Source of the DNA: Lachnospiraceae bacterium
Lineage (GTDB): Bacteria; Bacillota; Clostridia; Lachnospirales; Lachnospiraceae
DNA length: 64,000 bases
Assembly: GCA_017441585.1 (NCBI GenBank)
Contig: JAFRWW010000009.1
Coordinates: 68,456 to 132,455 of the forward strand
Direction: 5' to 3'
The position numbers and the translations under genes are program-made. Positions 45,531 through 54,609 of this stretch are shown here, one piece after another. Under the pieces are notes generated by a model. The model saw only the letters and a program-made list of their open reading frames with translations, was not told the DNA's origin and searched no databases. Positions within the stretch are counted from its first letter, which is position 1; each line of letters begins with the position of its first letter.

Positions 45531-46658
45531 TTAATAATTTCCGAAGATCTTCATATTTCTGGCCTGCTCCCTGATACCCGTAAGGGCGTTTTTGACTGCG
45601 CCGTCGGACAGGTTGCCGTCAAAGTCAATAAAGAACCTGTACTCCCAGGGGCGGTCCGGAATAGGCCGGCTCTCGATACGGTTCATGTTCAGATCGTTAT
45701 AGATAAAGTTTGACAGAGCCTGGTACAGAGCGCCGCTGACATGGGGCAGTTCTATACATATACTGATCTTTTTCGCATTCTTTAAATAGACCTTCTGATT
45801 GGTGACTATTATAAACCTGGTGGAATTACGGCTGGAATAATTAATGGATTCCTTAAGTATCTTAAGGCCGTAAGTCTCGGCGGCCTTGCGGCTGGCGATG
45901 GCTGCCTTGCTCTTATCCTTATCCTCCACCACTTTTTTTGCCGCCAGGGCGGTGTTGGGGAAACTGATCCTGGCCGCTCCCCTTAAGGAGTCAAGATACT
46001 CAGAGCACTGCATCAGTGCCTGCTCATGGGAATACACCTCTTTTATATCTGACTCTTTGGCGCACTCCAGCCCCAGAAGGCAATGATCTATATCAATGAT
46101 CTGCTCAGCCACGATATAATTTTCAAAGTTAAGAAGCAGATCGTAATTTTCCGATACGATGCCCGCTGATGAATTCTCTATGGGCAGCACTCCGAAATCC
46201 GCATTTCCCTCGGCAATGGTAAGCATGGCATCCCTGAAGGTTCCCACATGAAAACTCTTCACATTTTCCCCGAAATATCTGTGCATGGCCTGCTCGGAAT
46301 ACGCGCCCTCCGTGCCCTGATACACCACGGTGGCATTCTCTATATCCAGGTCATCCAGTCCGATGAAAGGAAGGCGCCCCGTGACTCCGTGCTCTTCCAT
46401 GATACGGTACTGGAATTTACGGCTGCTGGCCATGATCTGGGTGAAGAGTTCCACGGCGCCGTGCCTTTTGAAATCATCCTCCACCATAGCGGATATGGCA
46501 TCCAGCTTCTGCTTTTCCCTGTCCGCGTCCAGTATCTTTTTTCCCGTCTTTATCTTGTCCAGAGCCACATCCACGCACACATCCATGCGCTTCTGATAAA
46601 GCTCCACTATCTGTCTGTCTATCCTGTCTATTTCTTCTCTGCACTCAGCCAGATTCAT
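45531..46658 (-). CDS. pheA: bifunctional chorismate mutase/prephenate dehydratase (P-protein)
   Basis: 375 residues. Chorismate mutase of the AroQ type (about 1-90, CREEIDRIDRQIVELYQKR), prephenate dehydratase (about 108-285, YQGTEGAYSEQA and NSTRFIIV with the catalytic Thr-Arg-Phe motif), and a C-terminal ACT domain (about 295-370, with ELPHVSGALYQAL and ESRP, which bind phenylalanine for feedback inhibition). Makes phenylpyruvate from chorismate. AAAGGAG lies upstream. Starts 12 bp after the DUF5050 gene. Confidence 0.95.
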   Translation of the reverse strand: MNLAECREEIDRIDRQIVELYQKRMDVCVDVALDKIKTGKKILDADREKQKLDAISAMVEDDFKRHGAVELFTQIMASSRKFQYRIMEEHGVTGRLPFIGLDDLDIENATVVYQGTEGAYSEQAMHRYFGENVKSFHVGTFRDAMLTIAEGNADFGVLPIENSSAGIVSENYDLLLNFENYIVAEQIIDIDHCLLGLECAKESDIKEVYSHEQALMQCSEYLDSLRGAARISFPNTALAAKKVVEDKDKSKAAIASRKAAETYGLKILKESINYSSRNSTRFIIVTNQKVYLKNAKKISICIELPHVSGALYQALSNFIYNDLNMNRIESRPIPDRPWEYRFFIDFDGNLSDGAVKNALTGIREQARNMKIFGNY

Positions 46659-46670
46659 AACCTGCTCCTT

Positions 46671-47720
46671 TTACTTTTTATTCTTAAGCGCCGCCTCCCT
46701 GGCCGCCGAAAACTCTGAAACCATGGGTGCGCCCATTATGGGTGTCTTATACATGAAACCTTCTTCACCGAACTTCATAAAATACAGATAAGAGCCGGTG
46801 GAATTAAGAGCGGTAAAATTGCCCTCCATCACCTCTATTGGATTGCCCCCGTCCAGATCGCATTTCATGAGACCCGTATAGTAAGTGGTATTGGCCTGAT
46901 AGAAAATGCCGGTGGGGGTCACGTTAAAGCAGTCCACACGTTCATCCGTGATCCTCTCGCTCTCGCCGGTGGAAATGAAGCCCTTGTATATACGATAATC
47001 ATCCTGCACGTTCATGAAATAAAAAGTATTGGCATCATCCATGACCACGGGATTCCACACACCGCCCTCAAATACCACATTTGTGTTTCCTGTCTTGGGC
47101 TCCATGCGATACAGGTTATGATCACCGTAAATCCCCGCATAGTATACCTTTCCCTTCACCACGCAGGAGGGATCCACTATCTGATCCAGGATCATCAGGC
47201 TCTCGCTTTTGTCTATCTTGGTTCGGAATATGGACATGCCTTCTCCGCCCACATTTGTATAATGCTGATACAAAAGATCGGACCCCGACAAAGAAAGCGC
47301 CCCCGATATGGTTCTGTCCAGACAGAAGGCTTTCGAATCTCCTTTTTTCTGCCGGTAAATCCCCATCACCTGACCCGAAAAGCCTGCGATGGCCGCCTTG
47401 CCTGTGGCGCTCTGATAATAGTAGATAAATTTACCCGCGCTGTTGATCCACTTTGAATTATATTTATTTACCTGGGTCACATCCATTTCCTCCACGGTCA
47501 TGGAATACAGGGCCCCATCATCATAGGCATTGGAAAAGTACACGGTACCGTCCTGGCCCTGACAGAACAGTCCGCCGTTATAAAGATTGGACGCGGTATT
47601 TCCCACGGTATCTTCCGGATTTTCCGGGATCATGTTTTTCTGTCTCACTATAAAAAAGGCGCCTATGAGGATCAGGGCCATTCCCAGAAAGACAAGTGCG
47701 AGTTTTACATTACTGTTCAT
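46671..47720 (-). CDS. DUF5050 domain membrane-anchored protein
   Basis: 349 residues. One N-terminal membrane anchor (about 6-25), then a long run of short beta blades with recurring YY/YF aromatic patterns (GTVYFSNAYDDGALY, TYYTGLMKCDLDGGNPIEVM), as in DUF5050 beta-propeller proteins of Clostridia. Extracytoplasmic by topology. Role unknown. GGGAGATCG precedes the ATG at 47720; an in-frame start eight codons earlier has none. Lies between folBK and pheA without any obvious link to either. Confidence 0.8.
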   Translation of the reverse strand: MNSNVKLALVFLGMALILIGAFFIVRQKNMIPENPEDTVGNTASNLYNGGLFCQGQDGTVYFSNAYDDGALYSMTVEEMDVTQVNKYNSKWINSAGKFIYYYQSATGKAAIAGFSGQVMGIYRQKKGDSKAFCLDRTISGALSLSGSDLLYQHYTNVGGEGMSIFRTKIDKSESLMILDQIVDPSCVVKGKVYYAGIYGDHNLYRMEPKTGNTNVVFEGGVWNPVVMDDANTFYFMNVQDDYRIYKGFISTGESERITDERVDCFNVTPTGIFYQANTTYYTGLMKCDLDGGNPIEVMEGNFTALNSTGSYLYFMKFGEEGFMYKTPIMGAPMVSEFSAAREAALKNKK

Positions 47721-47762
47721 TTCGATCTCCCTTTCTGCTCCCAATCTCTGATCGGGATATTT

Positions 47763-48590
47763 TTATTTACTCCCGGCACACAATGCGGCATACATCTCAC
47801 TGACACTCATCCGGTATATGGGATGAATAAAATGAGGAGCTATCTGCATCAATGGTCTTAATACAAAATCCCTGTTTTTCATATCACAGTGTGGCACCAC
47901 CAGATCCTTTTGTTCGATCACCTCATCATCATAGAATAATATGTCCAGGTCAAGGGTCCTGGGCCCCCAGCGTATCGTCTCTTCCCTCTTTTGAGCCTTC
48001 TCCGTATCCTTACAAAGCTTAAGAAGCTCCCTTACGGGAAGGATAGTCTTTATCTCAAAGACCAGATTATAAAAATCATCCTGCTGGGTATATCCGTAGG
48101 GCTTAGTCTCGATGATATCGGAAATATCACCCATGATCACAGCCTCGTTTTTTTCAAAGGCTGCAATGCCGTCCCTTAAATTCTGCTGCCTGTCGCCCAT
48201 GTTTGAACCGGCTCCGATGAAGACCCGATGCCACGCCCTGTCCACAGTCACCTCACAGCTTTTAAACGATGCGGGAACCGGAGCCTGAGGCTTTTTGACC
48301 GTGAGCCTCACTCTTTGAAGTCTGTCCTTATATTCGATGAGCAGCTTTTCACTTAGCTTTTGTGCCACGGTCTCTATGAGATAATACTTATGTGAAAGCA
48401 TGAATTCCTTTACCTCTTCACATACCTTCGCATAGTTCAGCGTCTTATCCAGATTGTCCGAACCCCCCGCCTCATACAGGGAGAGGAACATCTCTATGGT
48501 CACCAGAAATTTCTGCCCCGTTATCCTCTCGGATTCCATCACACCATGATAGGCAAAAACCTCCAGATCCTCAATCCTGATCACATCCAT
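47763..48590 (-). CDS. folBK: fused dihydroneopterin aldolase/HPPK (FolB-FolK)
   Basis: 275 residues. FolB domain (about 1-118) with MDVIRIEDLEVFAYHGV and the family Glu/Lys pairs (ETVAQKL, VKKPQAPVP), then FolK (about 125-275) with GAGSNMGDRQQNL, TKPYGYTQQDDFYN, RWGPRTLDLDILFYDD. Catalyses two consecutive steps: aldol cleavage of dihydroneopterin and pyrophosphorylation of 6-hydroxymethyl-7,8-dihydropterin. Overlaps the folP 3' end by 20 bp, with GGAGG six bases upstream of the ATG, so coupling is strong. Confidence 0.97.
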   Translation of the reverse strand: MDVIRIEDLEVFAYHGVMESERITGQKFLVTIEMFLSLYEAGGSDNLDKTLNYAKVCEEVKEFMLSHKYYLIETVAQKLSEKLLIEYKDRLQRVRLTVKKPQAPVPASFKSCEVTVDRAWHRVFIGAGSNMGDRQQNLRDGIAAFEKNEAVIMGDISDIIETKPYGYTQQDDFYNLVFEIKTILPVRELLKLCKDTEKAQKREETIRWGPRTLDLDILFYDDEVIEQKDLVVPHCDMKNRDFVLRPLMQIAPHFIHPIYRMSVSEMYAALCAGSK

Positions 48591-49443
48591 ATACAGCCTC
48601 CGTCATCCTGACAGCGCGATAATTTTCCTTTACATCATGAACCCTTACAAACATGGCTCCCCTCATGGCCGCCATGACGCTTAAAGCCATGGTGCCCTCC
48701 AGTCTCTCCTCCTTGGGCAGATCCAGTGCGTTTCCGATGACGGATTTTCTGGAAACCGCCACCAGTAAGGGATAATCCCGGGGCAGCATATAATCGGGAT
48801 CCTTAAGGACCTTAAGATTATCCTCAAAGCTTTTTGCAAAGCCTATCCCCGGATCCAGGATGATCTGTCCGTCATCTATCCCCGCAGCCTTTGCAAGGGA
48901 CAGACTGTGCCTGATATCGTATTCCATCCGCCGGCGTATGGGCCTGTCATCCGCAGCGGCATCGTATTTCAGATCATTATGCATTATACAGCAGGGCACC
49001 TTCCTATCGGCGATAAGCTTTGCCATTGTCTCATCCGCCGTGAGCCCCGATATGTCATTGACCAGATCCGCTCCCGCGTCCAGGGCCAGACGGGCAACTT
49101 CTGCCTTATAGGTATCCACCGAAACAGGGATGTCATATCTTGCCCTCACTGCCTCGATGACAGGTATCACTCGTCTTAATTCCTCATCCAAGGACACTGG
49201 AGTATGTCCCGGCCTGGTGGATTCGCCGCCCACATCTATGACGTCGGCGCCCTCATCTATCATCTCCCGAACACATTTTAAGGAAGCATCCTTATCCGCA
49301 TGCCATCCTCCGTCATAAAAAGAATCGGGAGTCAGGTTCAGTATCCCCATTATATATGTGCGACCCCTGCGTAGAAAATCGCGACTGCCGATCTTCATAT
49401 ATTTATGATCTTCCGTTTTTTTCCCGCTGTATTCCACTGCCAT
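48571..49443 (-). CDS. folP: dihydropteroate synthase (FolP)
   Basis: 290 residues, TIM barrel. MGILNLTPDSFYDGG and DVGGESTRPGH are the two pterin-binding signatures, and a late SRKSVIG completes the site. Joins pterin pyrophosphate to p-aminobenzoate; the target of sulfonamides. Two starts are possible: 49443 (AAGGATAATGG, ten bases) and 49398 (weaker GGAAG). The longer one is listed. Confidence 0.95.
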   Translation of the reverse strand: MAVEYSGKKTEDHKYMKIGSRDFLRRGRTYIMGILNLTPDSFYDGGWHADKDASLKCVREMIDEGADVIDVGGESTRPGHTPVSLDEELRRVIPVIEAVRARYDIPVSVDTYKAEVARLALDAGADLVNDISGLTADETMAKLIADRKVPCCIMHNDLKYDAAADDRPIRRRMEYDIRHSLSLAKAAGIDDGQIILDPGIGFAKSFEDNLKVLKDPDYMLPRDYPLLVAVSRKSVIGNALDLPKEERLEGTMALSVMAAMRGAMFVRVHDVKENYRAVRMTEAVYGCDQD

Positions 49444-49522
49444 TTTACCATTATCCTTCGGTATCTTTTATCACCACTGTTTTTTCACTGTTATGGTTCG
49501 GGACCTTTTATCCCCCCCGGCT

Positions 49523-50854
49523 TCAGTTTCCGGTGATCTTTTTCACTGCATTTTTCAGTCTTCCCAAAAATGAAAGTGAACCAAAACAGATGATTACATC
49601 TTTTTTTGAAGCAGACAAAAAGGCCAGTTCCACCGCCTCCTCAACGCAGGCCGCCGCAGTGACGCAGCTGTTATATTTAAGGACCGTCTGCGCCAGCTCA
49701 TTTGAATTAAGGGCCCGGTCATTAAAGGGCGTGTGCAAAGTGATGACCATATCCTGCTTACCGGGATCCGACGCTTCGGATGATCCCGTTCCCAGCACAT
49801 ATCTCATCACCGTATCATAATCCTTGTCCGCAAATACGCCCGTCAGATATATCTTTCTTTTATTCTTAAAATATGTGTTCACATATTCCCGCAGTGCAAG
49901 AGCTCCATCGGGATTATGGGCACCGTCTATGATCACCGTGGGTGCATCATGTATCTTCTCAAGCCGTCCCGGATTCACCGCCGTCTTAAAGCCTTTACGG
50001 ATCGTATCATCCGTCAGGTCATATCCCAGTTTTTTAAGTTCCCGTATTACGAGAAATGCAGTAAAAGCATTTTGTATCTGATGGGATCCGGGAAGCTTTA
50101 TCTGTATATTTTCAAAAATACCCTCCGGGGTATCGGCTTTAAAAACACTGCCCTCCCGGTCCGACAATATTACCTGAACATCCCTGTCGGCATCAGCCAC
50201 CACCAGAGGCACGGACAGGTCACTGCATTTTTTTGAAAGGACCTTAAGCACCTCATCATCCTGATATGAACTCACGCATACACAGCCCTGCTTTATTATA
50301 CCCGCCTTTTTTGACGCTATCTCCTCAAGAGTCTTTCCCAGGATCTGAGTATGGTCAAGACTGACCGTAGTGATGACGCTGATAAGGGGAGCCTTTATTA
50401 TATTGGTGGCATCCTCCGCTCCTCCGAGCCCGCACTCCAGTATCACCATGTCACAGGACTTTTGGGCAAAATACAAAAAGGCGGCCGCTGTCTGGGCCTC
50501 AAACAAAGTGACGGGAATACTCTCTTTTTCGGAAGCCTCCCTGACATAGCTCATACACTCTGCATAATCCGCCTTGGATATATTTTTCTTTCCGATCCTG
50601 ATTATCTCAAGTGGCGAGAAAACCGCCGGGGACGAATATACCCCCACCTTGTATCCGCCGCAGGAAAGAACCGATGACAAAAAAGAAGCCACCGACCCTT
50701 TGCCGTTGGTCCCTGCTATATGTATGATCTTTAAAGTATCCTGTACATCCGAAAGGGCATGCATCAGAACTTCCATATTGCGAAGTCCCAACACACTGCC
50801 CCTTTTTGATAATTCTTCCGAATATTCTTCGGTCTCCCTGTAATTCATGCTCAT
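49523..50854 (-). CDS. folC: folylpolyglutamate synthase/dihydrofolate synthase (FolC)
   Basis: 443 residues, Mur-ligase fold. Has the ATP loop HIAGTNGKGSVASF (about 46-59), VTTVSLDHT-like central motif (here ITTVSLDHTQILG) and VIIDGAHNPDGA near the C-terminal domain. Adds glutamate to dihydropteroate and folate. ATG at 50854 overlaps the pyrI stop as ATGA. Reads with folP and folBK to give three folate-pathway genes in a row; folE and folA are not seen. Confidence 0.96.
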   Translation of the reverse strand: MSMNYRETEEYSEELSKRGSVLGLRNMEVLMHALSDVQDTLKIIHIAGTNGKGSVASFLSSVLSCGGYKVGVYSSPAVFSPLEIIRIGKKNISKADYAECMSYVREASEKESIPVTLFEAQTAAAFLYFAQKSCDMVILECGLGGAEDATNIIKAPLISVITTVSLDHTQILGKTLEEIASKKAGIIKQGCVCVSSYQDDEVLKVLSKKCSDLSVPLVVADADRDVQVILSDREGSVFKADTPEGIFENIQIKLPGSHQIQNAFTAFLVIRELKKLGYDLTDDTIRKGFKTAVNPGRLEKIHDAPTVIIDGAHNPDGALALREYVNTYFKNKRKIYLTGVFADKDYDTVMRYVLGTGSSEASDPGKQDMVITLHTPFNDRALNSNELAQTVLKYNSCVTAAACVEEAVELAFLSASKKDVIICFGSLSFLGRLKNAVKKITGN

Positions 50855-51285
50855 CGGCGCTTCTTGGAATACCGCTCTTCACAATACTTGCAGCGGTAGA
50901 TCTCCTTTTCCTCATCCGTTAAAATGAACTCGTGGATTATACCCTGTTCGATAGAGGATATACATCTGGGGTTCTTACACTCGATGACTCCCGTAATCCT
51001 CTTGGGCAGTTCCAGCTTCGGCTTACCCACTATCTCGCCGTCTTTTATCACATTCACGGTGATATTGTGATCGATGAAACCGAGGATATCAAAATCCAGC
51101 ATATCCACGGGGCACTCAACCTTTACAATATCTTTTTTGCCCATCTTATTACTGCGGGCATTGGTGATGAGCGCCACGCAGCAATCCAGTTTATCAAGTC
51201 CCAGATCATGATAGAGTACCATGGCCTCACCGGCCTTGATATGATCGAGCACAAAGCCCTCTTCAATCTTTCCTACATTCAGCAT
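50851..51285 (-). CDS. pyrI: aspartate carbamoyltransferase regulatory chain (PyrI)
   Basis: 144 residues. N-terminal allosteric domain (MLNVGKIEEGFVLDHIKAG...), then a C-terminal zinc domain with C-x5-C (CKNPRC) and C-x2-C (CKYC) holding the zinc that bonds to the catalytic chain. Binds ATP or CTP to adjust PyrB. 13 bp after pyrB. A regulatory chain in a Firmicute is not universal, but it is common in Clostridia. Confidence 0.96.
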   Translation of the reverse strand: MLNVGKIEEGFVLDHIKAGEAMVLYHDLGLDKLDCCVALITNARSNKMGKKDIVKVECPVDMLDFDILGFIDHNITVNVIKDGEIVGKPKLELPKRITGVIECKNPRCISSIEQGIIHEFILTDEEKEIYRCKYCEERYSKKRR

Positions 51286-51298
51286 ATCATACCACCTT

Positions 51299-52228
51299 TT
51301 AATTTTTCATGTATTCCTCGGGGAACAAAAGCGACAGGATCAACGCCATCCTGATGTACACACCATAGCGACCCTGTTTAAAATAAACTGCCCTCTCATC
51401 CTCATCCACCTCCGGAGCGATCTCATTTACTCTGGGCAAAGGATGCAGCACCAGCATATCCCTGGGTGCCAGTTCCATCTTCTTTTTATCCAGGACATAG
51501 AAATCCTTCAGTCTCACATAATCCTCTTCATTGAAGAATCTCTCTCTCTGGACTCTGGTCATGTATAAAAGATCCAGGCTGTCAATTACATCCTCTATAT
51601 GAGCCACCTCGGTAAATTCAATATTCTGTGCCCTCAGCACATCATCTCTTATATATGAGGGGATCTTAAGCTCATCCGGAGATATGAGCACAAACTTTAC
51701 ATTCTCATATCTGGCCAGGGATTTTATTAGGGAATGGACCGTGCGGCCGAATTTCAGATCGCCGCAAAGTCCTATCGTAAGATTATCCAGCCTGCCCTTC
51801 AGGGATCTGATGGTCAGCATGTCCGTCAGAGTCTGGGTAGGATGCTGATGTCCTCCGTCACCTGCATTTATCACGGGGATCAGGGATTTCTGCATAGCTA
51901 CAAGGGCAGCGCCCTCCTTGGGATGTCTCATGGCACAGATATCCGCATAGCCTGAAACTATCCTGATGGTATCCGCCACGCTCTCACCCTTCGCTGCCGA
52001 AGAGGAATCCGCAGTCGCAAAACCCAAAACCTTTCCGCCCAGTCTCAGCATAGCCGATTCAAATGAAAGCCTGGTCCTGGTGCTGGGCTCGTAAAACAAG
52101 GTAGCCAGTATCCTCCCGTCACACCGGTGGGCATATTTTTCGGGATGAGCTATGATATCATCCGCCAGGTCCATCAGCACGGACAGCTCATCTGTGGTAA
52201 AGTCCAACGGACTCATCAAATGTCGCAT
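51299..52228 (-). CDS. pyrB: aspartate carbamoyltransferase catalytic chain (PyrB)
   Basis: 309 residues. Has [13 protein letters not shown] (carbamoyl-phosphate site), HPTQTLTDM, and the late [10 protein letters not shown], all canonical. Commits carbamoyl phosphate to pyrimidines. The start at 52228 has GGAGG right before it, and the upstream TTG (52240) would overlap that site. It follows the nitroreductase by 27 bp. No attenuator or PyrR-type leader is seen. Confidence 0.97.
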   Translation of the reverse strand: MRHLMSPLDFTTDELSVLMDLADDIIAHPEKYAHRCDGRILATLFYEPSTRTRLSFESAMLRLGGKVLGFATADSSSAAKGESVADTIRIVSGYADICAMRHPKEGAALVAMQKSLIPVINAGDGGHQHPTQTLTDMLTIRSLKGRLDNLTIGLCGDLKFGRTVHSLIKSLARYENVKFVLISPDELKIPSYIRDDVLRAQNIEFTEVAHIEDVIDSLDLLYMTRVQRERFFNEEDYVRLKDFYVLDKKKMELAPRDMLVLHPLPRVNEIAPEVDEDERAVYFKQGRYGVYIRMALILSLLFPEEYMKN

Positions 52229-52255
52229 TTTTTCCTCCAATCCTGAAAATGATCT

Positions 52256-52798
52256 TTATTCCGCAAAAGAAAGCAGCTCATCCACACCCTTTCTCTTAGG
52301 TGCATCGGGTGAAACTGCGGGATAACCCATACATACGAGACATACCAGCTCCCGGTCCTCCGGGATCTTAAGATAATCTGAAAGAGAATCGTCAAAGATT
52401 CCCATGATCACTGTTCCCAGTCCCTTCTCGTGAGCAGCCAGGCAGAAGGTCTGTACCGCGCAGCCTGCGTCAAACATAAGCCATGACGCCTCCCTTTTGG
52501 TGGTAAAGGAACCGTCCTTCTCCACACCGGAGCGGCCCTTTATGGCAGTGACCGCCACCAGTGCCTTAGCCTTTCCTATGGTATTGCCGTTATATGCAAA
52601 GCAGGTGGTATAGTCCTTTGCTATCTCGGCTATCTTTTCCGGATCGTCTATCACCATATATCTGGTGACCTGAGTATTCTTCCATGAGGGGGCAAAGGCA
52701 GCCGCGGATACGATATCCTCGATCACGCTCCTGTCTATGGGCCTGTCCTCATAATCCCTGATACTTCTTCTCGTCTTAATGCCTTCGATCAATTCCAT
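52256..52798 (-). CDS. nitroreductase family NAD(P)H-FMN oxidoreductase
   Basis: 180 residues. FMN-binding fold with TRRSIRDYEDRPI at the N-terminus, SWKNTQ at the phosphate site, and GLGTVIMGIF and GYPAV motifs near the C-terminus. Small two-electron flavin reductases of this type reduce nitro or quinone substrates; the natural substrate is unknown. GGAGG eight bases before the ATG. First gene of the nitroreductase-pyrBI-fol run. It is divergent from the TetR regulator, which may control it. Confidence 0.93.
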   Translation of the reverse strand: MELIEGIKTRRSIRDYEDRPIDRSVIEDIVSAAAFAPSWKNTQVTRYMVIDDPEKIAEIAKDYTTCFAYNGNTIGKAKALVAVTAIKGRSGVEKDGSFTTKREASWLMFDAGCAVQTFCLAAHEKGLGTVIMGIFDDSLSDYLKIPEDRELVCLVCMGYPAVSPDAPKRKGVDELLSFAE

Positions 52799-52817
52799 GC
52801 TGATACCCTCCTTATTA

Positions 52818-52850
52818 TATGATACATCCTAACTGTTTATGATACATCCT
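52818..52850. repeat. 13-bp direct repeat upstream of the nitroreductase gene
   Basis: TATGATACATCCT at 52818-52830 and again at 52838-52850, 20 bp apart (about two helical turns). They overlap the probable promoter on the minus strand (TATAAT reads as ATTATA at 52814-52819). Candidate operator. Confidence 0.5.
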
Positions 52851-52892
52851 GTCTGTCAGGATTCTTCCTGTTACTAAAAATAACTACATCGA

Positions 52893-52943
52893 CTGTCACC
52901 CTGAGGCTTCAGGCGAATGATCTTTTAAAAATCAGCCTGACAG
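52893..52943. repeat. large dispersed hairpin element
   Basis: CTGTCA-CC-CTGA near 52893 pairs with TCAG-CC-TGACAG near 52932-52943, with an inner element resembling the dispersed repeat found at 35641, 55490 and 57439. It fills much of the 321-bp gap between the nitroreductase and TetR genes. The rest of the gap holds the repeats and promoter listed separately. Confidence 0.5.
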
Positions 52944-53038
52944 TATCCCAATACATCACCACACAGTATACCAAAAACCTGCAGGGCATACAAGAAAACA
53001 TGAAGAATCACAAAAGAAAAATCAAAGAAAAGTCGCTC

Positions 53039-53067
53039 TTGACTTTTTATGACGCAAGTGTCATTAT
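53039..53067 (+). promoter_or_regulatory. promoter and TetR-type operator before the TetR gene
   Basis: -35 TTGACT (53039-53044) and, 17 bp on, CATTAT (53062-53067). Between them lies the dyad ATGAC-GCAAGT-GTCAT (53049-53064), a 16-bp near-palindrome typical of TetR operators. Its place between the boxes suggests autorepression by the gene product. Confidence 0.6.
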
Positions 53068-53119
53068 ATAATATACAAAAACGTCATTCATATCATTCAG
53101 ACTTGGAGAGGGGGAAGAA

Positions 53120-53710
53120 ATGAGCGATAAATCAACAGCAAAAAAACAGTTAATACTGGAGCGATCAAGAGATCTTTTCTGTAAAATGGGGTACCAGCAG
53201 GTCACAATGAAAGACGTAGTTGACGCCTGTGGCATCAGCCGCGGCGGACTCTATCTGTACTACGGCAACACTCACGATCTGTTCCTTGATGTGCTGGAAA
53301 TGGAAACTGCAGGCCTGGGAGACGAGAACGAATTCATGTCCCACATCCCCGAAGATGCCTCGGCAGCCAAGATCATAGGCCATTTTCTTAAGGAAGAGAA
53401 AAAAGAGATACTGGACATGACAGACACGTTGACAGTGGCCACCTATGAATTCTTCTTCAAGCATTTCATGGATGCCGAAACCAATCCTCTGCGAAGGAAT
53501 TTTGACACCTCCGTCGAAATTCTGGCCAGTCTCATACTCCGGGGTATTGAGAACGGCGAGCTTTATGACGTGGACCCCAGAACCGCCGCCAGGAATGTTC
53601 TTTTTCTGACAGAGGGTATGAAGATAGCTGCCAGGACCATGGATATCGACAAAACCATAATCGATCAGCAGCTCATGTACATAATCGATACCTTAATGGT
53701 GACTGAATAA
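53120..53710 (+). CDS. TetR/AcrR family transcriptional regulator
   Basis: 196 residues. Helix-turn-helix with ILERSRDLFCKMGYQQVTMKD and the recognition helix GISRGGLYLYYGN (about 35-50), then a helical ligand-binding domain. Ends with a run of residues typical for dimer formation. Likely represses its own promoter and possibly the divergent nitroreductase. GGAGAGGGGG lies before the ATG. The ligand is unknown. Confidence 0.94.
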   Translation: MSDKSTAKKQLILERSRDLFCKMGYQQVTMKDVVDACGISRGGLYLYYGNTHDLFLDVLEMETAGLGDENEFMSHIPEDASAAKIIGHFLKEEKKEILDMTDTLTVATYEFFFKHFMDAETNPLRRNFDTSVEILASLILRGIENGELYDVDPRTAARNVLFLTEGMKIAARTMDIDKTIIDQQLMYIIDTLMVTE

Positions 53711-53778
53711 GTCAAGACGTTTTTAGAGCGTTTCAGAGACTCAGATTGACATGATCAAAGGATACGATCCGATAAAGA

Positions 53779-54561
53779 TCAATGAAGCTTGCGCACTTTA
53801 AATGCGCATATCTTCTCATTACAATTCTTACAGTCAAGGCATCCGTTGGTATTCTTAGCATACCTCTCCGGATGCCTTTTATAATTTATCTCCCAGTGTA
53901 AAAACAGGGCAAGAGCGGCAACGACCATGATAACCGAATATATGCTGTTTATGGCGATAAGAGGAGTGACCATCATGATGTAATCCCAGTTATATATCCT
54001 GCAGGTCACACAGCATCTGTTTTTCATAAAATACAGCTGTAAAGGGCACCAGAAAAGCACGCAGATCATATCACATACCGCATAAAAGCCTGAGAGCAGG
54101 ATCATGATCCCCTGATCCAAAATATGCGCTCTTGTAAGACCTATGAGCAGGCCATTATAAAAGATCCATATGATCGCTATGATCAGGGCACCCTTCACCC
54201 CTTCCACATGGGGTGCGGCACCTTTTTCCTTTTCCTGATAAGATTTCTCCAAATGTTTCAGGGCACCTATGCTGTTAAGTTTTACTGTGGGAAAAAATCT
54301 CGATATGACTTCGGCCACAAAGACGATTACCACAGGTATCGCCATAAAAGAGGGCGTATCCATGTGGCCGTCCGGAAGGTAATCACATAAAAGATAAATA
54401 AAAATAAGGCTCCGGCAGATAAACTTTATTATATGCGTACGGGTTATGGGTGTGACGAGACCGGGCCCGACGGATGTTCTGTCCGAAATATCATTGTCAG
54501 AATTTTTATCAAGATTGTTTTCAGGATTATTCTCAGAATTTTTTTCGGAATTGTTTTTCAC
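53779..54561 (-). CDS. polytopic membrane protein with Asn/Ser/Glu-rich N-terminus and Cys motifs
   Basis: About 260 residues. N-terminal low-complexity stretch (KNNSEKNSENNPENNLDKNSD), then about six membrane segments, and two Cys patches: RCCVTCRIYNWD before the penultimate helix, and CLDCKNCNEKIC at the C-terminus. These could hold a metal or Fe-S centre. The protein would be an integral membrane redox or metal-binding protein; I do not recognise the family. A GTG start at 54561 suits AAGGA spaced by six bases; a TTG at 54567 is the alternative. Lies between TetR and rlmB. Confidence 0.6.
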   Translation of the reverse strand: MKNNSEKNSENNPENNLDKNSDNDISDRTSVGPGLVTPITRTHIIKFICRSLIFIYLLCDYLPDGHMDTPSFMAIPVVIVFVAEVISRFFPTVKLNSIGALKHLEKSYQEKEKGAAPHVEGVKGALIIAIIWIFYNGLLIGLTRAHILDQGIMILLSGFYAVCDMICVLFWCPLQLYFMKNRCCVTCRIYNWDYIMMVTPLIAINSIYSVIMVVAALALFLHWEINYKRHPERYAKNTNGCLDCKNCNEKICAFKVRKLH

Positions 54562-54609
54562 TTTCAATCCTTCTTCTGCCTGCCATTTTTATTTTACATA
54601 CACGCAGGA

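Noticed and set aside
53711..53790. Terminator between TetR and the Cys-rich membrane gene
   Set aside because: TGCGCA...TGCGCA forms a dyad at the end of the minus gene, but no T-run follows on either strand.
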